Assembly: GCA_000149265.1 (NCBI GenBank)
Contig: CH003001.1
Coordinates: 451,558-515,557, forward strand
From: Ciona savignyi
Lineage: Eukaryota; Chordata; Ascidiacea; Phlebobranchia; Cionidae
Direction of reading: 5' to 3'
DNA length: 64,000 bases
Shown: in pieces, positions 11,801 to 23,900 of the stretch
How the letters are laid out: each line of letters starts with the position of its first letter
Numbering within the stretch: the stretch's first letter is position 1
Program-made: the position numbers and the translations under genes
Notes under the pieces: model-generated
What the model was told of the DNA's origin: nothing
Databases searched by the model: none
Seen by the model: only the letters and a program-made list of their open reading frames with translations

Positions 11801-14087
11801 CGCAGACACAAGTTTCCCAAACACAAAAAAATCCTGGGAAACCGGCCGCAAACCTTACAAATAAGCCGAGTCCCACGCCTACGAAAGAAGAGCCACTTGA
11901 CGAGGTTATCCCTAAGCGACGAACTCCTTCGGTAAAATTCCACAAGCGAAATTTAAAACGGAAAATCACCCCTCCAGAGTCTGCTACAAGTGTAAGTTGT
12001 TTATTTGCAATCCCTTTGTTTAAAGTATTTTTTGCATAGCATTTGTTGCACAATATACTTTATAACCATTTTTTCTGGAAATTTTGTTTGGAAAGATTTA
12101 TAATTCAATTTTACTTTATTTTGCATTAGATGTATTTTAACTAAAAAAACATTTTTTAGTTGAATACATCTGCATAGCAGGTTGGGCAGAACAAGATAAG
12201 TTAGAGAGATACATTGGCATACAGATGGAAATTATAACCCTGTTTTTGTCCTAAAAATATACATTTTAAATTAAAAAGAGATATATTGCTTAGGAAACAG
12301 AGGAACAGCCTCCACCTAAAGTACCACGCGTGCATATAAAGAAACTAGCGGAGAAGTATACCGTATCCTGTGAATCGGACGTCTCTGATGAGGTAGTTAG
12401 TTTTCACTTGTGTACTGTAATACTTTATCACCCATATGAATGCTTATGTTTTTGTTTTGATCTGTGTGCTATCTACTATGCAATATATATAAGACTTAAA
12501 GCGCTACATGTGAAAACATATCTGAATTGTACCATTGAAACAAGTTCCCATATCCTTGTAAACAGCATTGGAAATTCGTTTTGATCCACATAACTATAGT
12601 TAAAAGTGATACAATTAATATACAAAAAAGTCTAACAATTTGTACTTTACTTAATGCTTGTTATTTTTATTCGCATACCTAATGGTTGATGCCACAGTCA
12701 GAAAAAGCTGACGTTTCCACCACCTCAACTTCTTCAAGTAAGGTGGCCAAACCGACAACTGCTGGTGATGGGACAACCAAGATCTATAAGACGAAGTGTC
12801 CATCATGTCACCTGGTATTCACCGCCGTTAATGATTACAACAGACACCACAAAAGTGTCTGCCATGCTGAAGGCATAGAAATATGTGGTAAGTTCCTTCC
12901 TATAAAAACATCATGTTTTTGCCCACAGGCAAAGTCCTGGTTCTGTTTGTCTCATTTAATAAAATCGTTTAATAAAAAAAAAAGTTTAAGGAAATCTTGG
13001 ATCCAAAGAAGCTGGCTTGGTGGTAGACAGTTATTTGTTTAATTATAGTGAGCTCATATTAGTGCAGCAACGTATAAGAAATAAAAATATCTCTTACACC
13101 ATGCCTTCTTGTGTGATTCAGATCTTGCAACAATTAAATTTAAACAACTTTATCTTATATCAGGTGGTAAGGGTGTCTGATTATGACCTCCATCCTTTAG
13201 ACCAGGCATGGGCAACATTTGGTTCATTTTCCCACATCTGGCCCACCGACCAGAGCAGTTGCCCACCCCTGCTTTAGACCATGCAACTGGTTTGACTGAC
13301 CAAGTGTCCACACTCTTGACAATATTCATGAATAATATCTGATCTTTTATCACTTTGGGATATAATTAAAGTTTGCACAACATTTATCTCCATAGGATGG
13401 TAAAAATCAGAATACCTTACCAAGTAATTTTAATGTGTTTTATCCTCCATAAAGTTCATGGAGGCAGTGATTTATCAATGACGGATGCGGTGGAAGTTGA
13501 TGAGACTGGCGATCCTCCTCCCTTGCTGGAGACCGAGAACAAGAAAAGAGAAGATGCTGAGAATAATTGTGAAGAGTTTGTCCCAAGGTCACCTGGTGGA
13601 AAAAGATTATTCCGACGGTAGGATAATTTAAATGGTTTCACAGTTCATAACACTTATATTTTTTTATTCTGAAATCCGATTTTAAGTTTTATTCGATAAA
13701 TTTATTTTTTACATAGATAACGTCCGTTTCATATCATGAAATTCAATTATGGGCTTTGCCGTTTACCAGGAATCCATACAGTTTAGCAACTAACTGGGAG
13801 GTTGAGATTCAGTAAACCTGTCCGGCTGTCCTTTGTTGGACATTATTTTTGCAATAAGAGGTTTTTGAAAATCTGTAAAATCGCTTGTTTTTAGTGGCAC
13901 TCGAATAATGCACCGGTGGCAAACGCCCAAGGGAGGCAGCCGGTGGTACAGTGGCAAGATTCTCCGACTTTTGCCCAGCAAAGGTGCCAAAGCAGAATAC
14001 GAGGTTGAATACACCGATGACGCCGGCCCGTATGCAGTAACGTTGGGTGACGACTATCCACACGACATTCGCGTCATCACAAGATGA
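5887..14087 (+). CDS. Unnamed Tudor-like / C2HC zinc-finger protein (12 coding exons)
   Basis: Exons: 5887-7041, 7236-7403, 8025-8156, 8633-9423, 9699-9820, 10542-10654, 10917-10992, 11693-11991, 12294-12392, 12698-12887, 13455-13617, 13895-14087. All phases agree, giving about 1166 residues. The first exon is acidic, then Ser/Thr-rich with about 20-residue repeats. Exons 6-7 encode a Tudor-like module (GMLIKFEDGVKMWVDNI, then KVAAKYSDGLFYDAEVV). Exon 10 holds a finger CPSC-x12-H-H-x4-C. The last exon holds a second Tudor-like stretch (RWYSGKILRLL, YEVEYTDD, then DYPHDIRV). Proline and Lys/Arg-rich linkers lie between. Such modules usually read methylated lysine or arginine in chromatin, so a nuclear role is a fair guess, but I recognise no orthologue. 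ATG 5920 is an alternative start. A 16-codon upstream ORF begins at 5883 in another frame. AATAAA follows at 14183. Confidence 0.75.
6600..6740 (+). repeat. Coding minisatellite, 60-bp unit (Ser/Thr repeats)
   Basis: Within exon 1 of the Tudor/zinc-finger gene, GATTCGGYSACCATTTCAA recurs at 6607 and 6667 with a 60-bp step. A diverged third copy starts at 6715. It encodes repeated D-S-[AV]-T-I-S units in a Ser/Thr-rich tract, likely disordered. Confidence 0.7.
7600..7945 (-). mobile_element. SINE, same family, degenerate
   Basis: Scattered matches: ATCGTCAGATTACCTTG near 7665, TTTAGTGGAATCCATTAATC near 7800, and CTTCGGCTGAAAGAGAAC near 7903. Intron of the Tudor/zinc-finger gene. Confidence 0.55.
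11003..11240 (-). mobile_element. SINE, same family, degenerate
   Basis: Reverse copy with GTTTATCCCTGTGAATAGTA, TTGGTAGAACCCATCATTCC and CCCAAGGACACAGCC; the head is eroded. Intron of the Tudor/zinc-finger gene. Confidence 0.75.
13203..13271. mobile_element. hAT-type MITE, 69 bp, with perfect 8-bp target duplication
   Basis: The ends are CAGGCATGGGCAAC and, read from the other side, CAGGGGTGGGCAAC. The element is flanked by CTTTAGAC at 13195-13202 and again at 13272-13279. An 8-bp duplication plus CAGGGRTGGGCAA-like termini is typical of hAT elements. It lies in the intron between exons 10 and 11 of the Tudor/zinc-finger gene. Confidence 0.85.
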
Positions 14088-14975
14088 TTCTCGTTTTCAC
14101 TTCAACTGTTTTTTTCTTTTTCCCCGTGCTCCTGATTTACTGCCGTTTGTTACAATGTTTCAGCCGATGTGCTCGGCCTATCAATAAACTATCGATGTTT
14201 CAATTATGTTGGTGATGATTTTTACTCCGTAGATGGTAGATAAATAAAAAATGGTCACTATGACTACGGTATCCGGCAGAACTCAGTACCGATTACGGTA
14301 TGCGGCAGAACTCAGTACAGACATTTATTGAAGGATATGATATTCGTGTTTATTACGGTAAACGGAAGGCACGTTAGGGGCAATCGTCAGATCACCTAAC
14401 GAAAAGTACGGGATTTCCAAACGCTAAAAGTCGAACTTAGCCTGCAACCACCAAGCTATTCAGTCGAATAAACAAGGCACTTCTAAACGGTGCTAGCCAG
14501 TTGGGTCGTTAGCATCTAACGATAAATGTATAAATTTGTTAACATTTCTTTGGAATGGCAATACTGCATGCCAAAGTCAATTTCCATTTATTTTTAAAAA
14601 CTATTCTTGTATCATTTACGGGAATCCACCTAAACAAAAAATCATAACGTAAGCTGTATTTTAACCCGAGTTGTAAAAGTGGGATATGGTTAAATATTAC
14701 TAATTTTGTATAAATTTATTTTCTTGAGAACTTACTTTTAAAATATGTAAAAATAATTTACACCCTAATAAATCAACATAAATATGATAAAGAATGCTGA
14801 GACATTCACAAAAATATAGAATTAGCGATGTGATCTTCGTCATAATTTTCTAAGTTATACCTTTTCAACTCTGGTTAAAGTGCTTAAAATTTCGAAGAAA
14901 ATAAAGAAGAGGAAATTAGAACAGGAATAATCGGTTAAAATTCTTGGATTTGCCAACATTTAAAATTAAGATATA
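14088..14975. other. Gap between the Tudor/zinc-finger gene and KAT14
   Basis: About 890 bp holding the 3' UTR of the upstream gene (AATAAA at 14183), a 29-bp tandem duplication at 14262-14319, and a weak SINE-like fragment near 14370-14500. The spacing is too wide for a classic tight ascidian operon. No other gene is seen. Confidence 0.5.
14262..14319. repeat. Tandem duplication, 2 x 29 bp
   Basis: The unit starting GAYTACGGTATSCGGCAGAA occurs at 14262-14290 and 14291-14319 with about three differences. It lies just 3' of the Tudor/zinc-finger gene. Confidence 0.75.
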
Positions 14976-17900
14976 ATGGATGATGTGGATCAAACGGACG
15001 TTGACGTTATTTCAACCGAAGATGCATCTGAAAAGAAAGGCGACTCCTCGAAATGCGCTTATTGCGATTGCACCAAAGATGGCATAGTTGCCTTTCACTG
15101 TGATGGCTGCAAAAGATGGGTGCATTCAAGTGAGTAGTTGTACCAAAATTATATCGTATATTTATATGTATGTGGTGCTTATATTTATATGTATGTTAGT
15201 GCCTGCCGTTTTACCTTATTGTTAAAATAGATTAGTTGTCTATTCTACTTTGTACATCCCTATATATGCTACACCCTTTTTTATTTTACTCACCGCATAA
15301 ATTACAAGTGTAAATGCAGAATTTTTGTATAATTTTCCACTAAGTTGTAAACTGTTTTCTCTTAAGCCATCTGTGTGTATCATGAACGCCTTTATTCATA
15401 GACCAATTTAGCAAGTTTTGCCACACTCAGATTAATTGCTTTCACCACCCACAGACTGCCTACACTCAGGACCACCCAACTCGGTCTTAGGCGACAACTA
15501 TTTCTGCTTCACATGTTCCTCCTGTAGTGGAGGAAAAGAATTGTATGTCAGAATGAAAGTGACATGGTAAAATTTCAACTTTTCTCTTTAATAGAAAGTA
15601 TAACTTATGCAATTTCTTTGCCTATCACTTAGCTGTGTATCTCTGTTTAAAATCATCATGTTGTAACAGTACAGTAGCTATGTTCCGTATAGAAGTTATC
15701 AAAACCACTTTTTTTGTGTAAGACTAACGGCCAAATTAATATATATATTTCTGTTCAAGGCTTCAGGTCGTATCATTAGCGTTGTACAATCTGGCCCAAA
15801 CAAGCATGGGGAAGCAGGGTTATTTCAAATGGAAGGAGGATATCTGTCTCTTCATTGATACTCACTGGGAGTCATTCTTTGGTCAAACGTAATTTTGATT
15901 TTAACACATCTGGCAAAATAACTATTTTACTTCCCAGAAGTAAAAAAGGGTTGTTTCTTAGTGTGTCATAATGAGACTGTAATCGTTACATTGCATTTCA
16001 CTACAAATTCTTTTTTTAGGATTAATTTCAAAACACTAAAAATCATTTTTCTATTTTATATTGCTTATTCCAGTTTTAATTAGGGTGGTGGACATTTTTA
16101 AATTAAATTAGCAATAAAACAAACCATTTGTAGCAAAAAGAAAACAACCCAGTGGTCCTGCACAGTCGGAAGCATTTTATCATTGGGAAATCCCCAACAT
16201 TTTCAAAGTGGATTTGGGGTGTTCACTGATTCCGGTTGGTGGCGGCTGCTGGACCCAACTAGGGCTCCAGAATATGTACCTGGGGCTGCAATCACCAGTA
16301 CACCAAGTATGAAAATGAGTTTCTGCCTAACAATCATGCAATGATGTTCATAACTTTTTGCAGAATGCAAACCGAAAAAAATCCCGTTTGGCTCAGCGAG
16401 GTCTGGATCTCGCAAACGATCGCATATGTCCCGGCATGCTCGTATGAAGAGAGCACTACTTGCAAAGGTAATCGTGAAACTAATAGTGCAAGGAATTAGG
16501 GATCATTTCAATAAAATGTATCTTAAATGTTTCAGTCACATGTGAAGCTCCATGTTATTATGATTGTGGTCGAAATCATGAGTCGAAGCAAAACCCTGAC
16601 TTTTCACAAACAAATCAGCAAAAACAAACTTTTAGAACTCTCAATTTTTTATTTTTGGCATAAACTGATTAACCATTCCAATAATTATCTTTGCTTGGTT
16701 GTATTGTAAGAACATTACAAAGTGCTTTTACCCTATAAGAATTGCCAAATGGTATCGAACATTTTAAACAAAAGTTGAGTGTGCTGTATTCGGACCACTA
16801 ATGTTTAACTGGTAGATAAAACCGGCTTATTAGTCTAGTAGTTTAGTGCGTCGCCTTTCAACCGAAATGTTGCAGGTTCGACACTGGTCGCTAGCTTATT
16901 GGTTGTGTCCTTGGGCAAAGCACTTAACATACATTGCCTGAACTCAGCAGATTAATAGGTTTTTCTAAATTGAAGAAATATATGAATCATACACAACAAA
17001 CTGCAAAAGCTCTGGTAACCCGACGGTGGCGCGAGATAATCTGACGATTACCTGTGTGTTAACCCTCTTGGTTTTCCCATTCACGGGGATAAACATAATT
17101 ATCCTCTCCCATGCTATCCTGAACCATGGCCTTTATTCACTGTTTTCTAACATTAAACGGTACTAGAAAAAGTTGATCATGTTAATGTCTTGTGGTCATC
17201 TGTATTTACCCCTTATGGTCTTTTCAAGAGTATTTAGTTCTTGTTATCACCCCAAACTCACAAACTGACATATATCGCACAGGAGACAACTGCAAATGAA
17301 CAGAAGACCCCAGTTGACTCTCCACTTTCGAATGTGGTTGGGGAATCCCCCTCACAGCCATCATCCCCATGCACATCAGTATCCTCGGCAGTGAGTTTTG
17401 TGGATTCTAAATATTCTCCTACTATCAGTGGGGGAAAACCTTTGTTTTGTTTTAACTGTAGCTTTGGTTGGTGACAACCTCGTAACCTTTTCTTTTTATT
17501 TTTCACTTCCAAATGTTCGTTTAATTTATTAGCTGTCATATATCATTAAAGGAAAATCCTGCAGTTCTTTTATATTTATTTTTCTTCAAATACTGTAGTG
17601 TTTTTATTTTTAGTTTCTGTAAGCTTTTTATAGGTTTCTAGATGTTATTTCCTAGATATAATTATATTAAAAATATAATGGAGATTAAATGTCTGTAGGA
17701 TAACATACATGTATAGGTATAGGTATCGGAATGGAAATAAGATACAAATCAAGTTAATAACCCTACATTAATTATACCTTTCCCTTGTCCCAGCAGTCAT
17801 GCTCATTGGTATCGAGTGGTTATGCTCATTTCCCAGATCCTATGGAACCCACTAGGTAAAATGGTGCCAATTACAAATTTCATTCACGGCAAATTGCACA

Positions 17901-20900
17901 TTGTCTTTTTTAATTACACTTAGGCCGGGTTTGTTGAGTCTTAACATGTCACTATTTTTTCGACTTTTTAATAATTCAGGAGTCGAAAATAATGGTGAAA
18001 AAGGAAGTGAAGATTGATTCAACTCTTCCACTTGTTGCTCTCAGCGATGACGATTCAGATGCGGACAGCATCTTCACCGATTTCGGAAAAAAAGACGACG
18101 CAACTTCTTATGCAAACCATACTGGTGAGTTGGGTTGAATCCACTTTCTGTTTTGCCTAGAACAAGATTGCGCAATATTGTTGTGTGTTGTTGTGATTGA
18201 AATTACCATAAATTTAAATTATTAAGTTTACGACAATCTAGCTATAGTGTTAGTTCGCATAAGCAGTGTAATTTCCAAGGTACCGTGCCAAGTTGACCAC
18301 TGTCACTACTAGTATCCATAACAGCGATTGCAATTGTAAATTCATTGTAGATTTTAAATGTCGATCAGCTCAGAAACACAAACACAGCAAAAGGGTCTAA
18401 CGGTAAGTTAGAAACAGGGCTAGTCAATTACGAAATTATGCAGTGAGACATATAAATCTTATTGAGGTAAAAAACTAATTCAGAATCTACATTATAGTCA
18501 CCCGTTGCACTTCCCTTTGTCCATCATGGTTGTGTCGGTATCGTTTGCCTTTTTTTAAAGGTTTTGCAGTTTAATATTTATTTTTACTGTGACAAACAAT
18601 TTTTCTACAAGTTTTATAAACAACTGTAATTTTGCTAGTTAAATGTTTGTTGTGAATGTTAAAAGCATAAATCTCATCCAAAAGTAGAATTATCTGCATC
18701 ACAAAAAAATACTTATTGACGCTTCAACAAACGATGTTATGATGTCACAAAGATTTTATTATGACAGACTACCTTGTGGGTTGTAAACATATCTAAAGTA
18801 GTGTGGTTTTAAAAGATGATTAAAATAATTGATAGATTATTCGGCCAATTTCAAAGCAAACCCAAATGTTTCAAAATCTATAAAAAAAATCCCTTATTTG
18901 TAGTGTTGGACACACGTTAGGCCTAGTTATTGTCCTTTTTTATAAATGTGTCGGGATGAAAAGAGACCGACAAGAGAGATGCCCCGGGCTTATATAGCCG
19001 GCATAACATAGAGGTCTTAAATATTACTACATTATTCTATAATTCTGCTTCTGTCTTCGTTTATCATACTAAACACAGCAGCCCCTATTGATCGTGGAGC
19101 AACTTGTCATCGTTGTAATTTGTAATGCATCGATCTAACAAGGCATGAATCATTGTGATATCGTAGTATTTTTTCAGTTGAAATGAATGCAACAGGGAGT
19201 GAGCAGTGCGACTGCGGCACTCCACTTGCCCAGGAATTATTGATTTTTATTGGATTTCTATGCGGAATTGTGGCGTCAATTGTCGTTATTGGATGTCTAT
19301 ATTATAAAGGAATTGTTCGCTTTGGAGAAAGGGTCAAAGAAGATGGCAAGAAGAAAGAGAACAAAACCCAAGAAAATAATGTTGAAAATGACAGTGAAAA
19401 TTTGGAGCAAACTTATACCCCGATGAAATCTTTGAAATATCGTGACAGTGATGCGAGACCAAAACTCGCCAATGAAGCCAGCCAAAAACATCATACTAAT
19501 GATTCTGATGTTCTGATGAAGGAAGCAGACGATGTGAAGTATATTTCGATGGCATCACCAGACCGTGTTGTGTATTCAGAAGTAATCAACACACATTCAA
19601 CAAATGCTATCAACATTAACAACCTATCAACCAATAGAATTAACAACCAGTCAACAAATTTGGTTAAAAAAGAACAAATGGAAGACGCCGTCGTTTATGG
19701 AACCATCACGCACACTCTTTATGATGTCATGAATAGGCAATAATAATGTGTTATGATGCACCTGAATGAGTCATACATGAAATGTCATAAGCAGACAAAT
19801 GTGCATTGCAATGATTTTTAAGTTACGTGGTTGTTTCAAAATCAATAATACAAAGAAAACACAATGTTATATTGGGGTGCATTGTGTTGTATTATCAAAA
19901 GTGGGCCAGTGATTCATGTAGATAGGGTGATTTCACTTATAAATAGATTTTACTTTATCACATTAAAGTCCATTCATTTACCTCAATATACCAGGTTACC
20001 GGTGGTGATAATAATAATGGATTATCTGTTTATTATGAATTGATTTGACATTTGTAATATGGAGTACATTGAAATCTGGCTTATTCTTAGTTTATTTTAC
20101 TGAAATTGTTTTTTCCACACAAGAGATCGAAAAAGATTTTAGAACTGCATGTCTTAAATTTTGACCCCACCCAATTGTTTTTTTTGGGAAATACAAATTC
20201 GTATCAATTAAATAAATTTTTAGTTCTTACCTTCCGCCTAATTGGTTTACCTGTAAACCACTGCTCAGCTCTAATATCTGTTGTTAAAATACAGCAACCG
20301 AACTATGACACATTAGGTAAAAAACACATGTGACCAATAGGTTTACATCAATGGTTTAGTATCTGCATTATACCTGGCTGAGAAAATTAGTAGACATTGG
20401 TCCAATTTATCGCTTTTTATTTGGCCTTTTTAAAAGTGCAGTAATACCAAACACTAAGCATAACTAAATAGCTTTAGTAACCAGAATGGATACAAATCTT
20501 TAAATTTTAAGATTTTCACCTAATCTCTTTATTGTTAAAATCTAAGAGTTATTTCAAAAACTTTTAAGTTAAATTTTTCGTCTGAAGTATATAATCACTT
20601 AGCGTAATACATTTACCTCATTTTAAAGAAAAGTTGGAGCAGAATACTGCAGTGAAAGGATTTCTGTCTGTAATAGCAGGATAAGGTTCTCCTGTTTATC
20701 CGCAAGGATTAGAAAGGCGGGTAAGACTACAAAACATACCAGTACCACCAGTCTAGGTAGTCAAGATATTGCAATTCATAATTGGAGAAAGCACAAAATT
20801 GCGATCAAAGAAGGGATTAGTCTTAAAATCATATGATATAATTGACATGCTTTTTTGAATGGGATTTTTATGTTTTATTTGAAATGGAAGAATAGCAATG

Positions 20901-23900
20901 GAGCTTCATCACACCTGCAATCGTCAGATTACCTCATGCCAAGTGGCGGGTTATAAGTTATTGCAGTTTATTATATATAAATGAGACATTTCTTCTATTT
21001 TTGTACAATCCATTAATTCACTAGGTTCGGGTATGTCCCATTTTGGGCAAGAACCCAACGGTCTTACAGTGGCTCGTTTCTGATTCTATAGCCTTTGTGT
21101 GCAGACTGTTGATGCTGATCCCAATTAGAACATTGTCCATAATAACGGTTTGTACAGGGTTACACACGATGGTAGTAACTGAAGTATAGGGTGTTATAGA
21201 TTTTTAAACTTATTTTTTTAATTCAGAATCAATAAAAGATGTGGTTTCATGTGCACCGTTCAAAGGAAACCTCAAGAAATCGGTTTTTCTTCCTGAAAAG
21301 ACTGAAACAAAACCCATTGTGGCACCACTAGAAGATGACAAACCAAAGTTCGTAACCATTTAGATTTTTACCATACATAAACACTGGAAAAGTCAAAATT
21401 CCTTCATACCACTTTACATATTGAGCGTGGGCAAGTAATTTTTGCTTGTTCTCTTTTTTTGTACTTATAAACGAGATAGATTCTTCTGTGTTATGTAATT
21501 TTTGTATTTATATTCCATGACCACTAAAGTTTTATTGTATGTGGAAACTTTATTTAGAATACGCCCATTGAACTTATACGAAGAGCGTAAACTGCTAAAG
21601 AAGTTGTTGAACAACAAATCTGTTGATGATGATGTTGCTGCTCGTAGATTGCGCCGGAAGTTGATTGTGCGCCAGGTATGATTGCTTTGATATGTCACAA
21701 ACCATTTATTCTTGGGAGAATCTGAGATTTCTCACATTCACAGCAGTTTGTTGGTAATAGTTTTAAACTTTCAGATAGATAAGATTCATTAATTCAGGTT
21801 GGCAAAGATCATCAGTTTATCCTTGGGTATTGGCAAATGTAGGTTTTAATATAATATAGCAAGTTACCTACCAGAACAATGTGTCTACAGTCTGGTTACC
21901 TCAGATATTACATTTTGCTGCGTACAATAGAAACGGTGATTTAGTTGATCTTTATTTTAACATTATTCTACTGTGTTAAAACAATATTAAGGCACTGGAC
22001 AAGAACAACGGACAAGATAGTGACTGTTTCTTTGGCAATACTACTGTGCCAACTAATTAGATATTTAAATTACAGTTTAAAGAAATGTTAATTTTGCATT
22101 AGCTTAAGCTATTGTACGTTTATTTAAAAAAATATCGTTTTCTTATTACAGAAACAGCGTCAACTTGGAGTCTCTGTGTTTAATTTTGATGAAACGGTCC
22201 GAAGATTGCACAACATGGAGCAGAACCTTCAGCTTCCTCAACTCAACAACCAATTCTTCAATCCAGCCATGCAAGATGGCGAACATAGGATCCTTGATCG
22301 ATTTCTTGTAAGTTGCTGGAGCTAGTTTTGATACTTTTTGTATTTCATTCTAGTTTTTGTTATTTTTTGTATTTCATGTTGAATAATCATTAAGTTTGAT
22401 TGCCACGTGTGACTCTGTATGCTAAATAAATGAGATCATACTTTTCTATGATATGGTGTTGATATAGTGGTTTGAGGGACTTTTATTTAATTCAATTTTG
22501 TTAAATAACCATTAGGTTTGATGACCATGTCTGACTCTGCCTACTAAATAAATTAAATATTCACCATTTTAACTGCCGTTTTGCCTTTTTTTATCTTTAT
22601 AAAATATGTAAAGATTTTTGACAGGTTTGTGTTTAGAATATAAAACTAATAAATAAAAGTAAACTATGATACAACACATACCATTAAAAACTGTTTTTTT
22701 TTGTTACAAAATCCTTTCACACTTCTGTAAACATTAAGCAACGTGTAAACATTAAAGACTGACAAATATAAACTACAAGTTGATTTTTTCTTATTGCGAT
22801 ATTTATATTTCTCAGTATGTCAATGGCAGAAGTATTTATATTTTAACGAGTCAAATTGTGACTCATATTTGTCAGTTTTAGAATGATGTTCTATTTAAAC
22901 AATAATTTTGTACTCTGAGAATTGAACTACATACATCCGTTTGAATTAGTATATATTTAACCATTTTTTCTCACTTTATTTTTTAAAAATGTAATAAACT
23001 AAAATTATCATTGACTTGCAATGCTTGCATTGCAGATGGCTCCTGTAGAGGATGATTACATTGTCTATCTGTGTTTCCTTACATATTATTGGTTGACGTT
23101 ACCGTTCGAAACTTAATGGGTTGTCAAAAAATCCTTAAATAAGAAATACCTTAGGATAATCACAGTTTTATCATCAATAATTGTCTTTGCTGCTAGAATA
23201 TAATTTACAATACCAACTATTATCCAGAACTTCCGGTTCATAGCTTATGTCCATGATATCGGTGGCCAAATTAAACAATATTTTTTCTGCATTTAAACAG
23301 ATTTTCAAATGTAGAAAAATTGCTGTTACTCAGCCAGTAAATCTTGCCCATACCTATTCACCCCTCAAATACAGCTTTAGGATAGGATATGATAGGGTAT
23401 TCATGTTTATCCCCGTGAATGGAAAAACCAAAGGGGTTACCACACAGGCAACGCTCACCGTCGGGTTACTGGAGCTATTGCAGTGTGTTGTGTATGACAT
23501 GTTACTTCAATTTAATAGAACCCATTAATCCGCTGGGTTCAGGCAATGTCAGTAAAGTGCCTTGGCCAATGACACAACCGACTAGCTAGCAACCAATTTC
23601 GCACCTGCAACCTTTCGACTGATAGGCAACGCACTTAACCGCCAAACTAACCGGCCGGATTTGATTTTATAGTCTTCTGATCCGAAGCTGTACGGGATTG
23701 GTGAAGCTCGGCGATCGTTCAAACAAAAATTGATTGGGGCGGATGATCGGCCATCTGACCAACAACTTATAGTCAGCCCATACACAAGAAGGTTCATGCC
23801 TGGAATACATCAGTTTTTTTAATTTACTTCATTTTTTAAGCACTTCATTATTCAATTAACATTGATTGTGTAATGGTTTTTCTTTTATTGTGCAGCTGAC

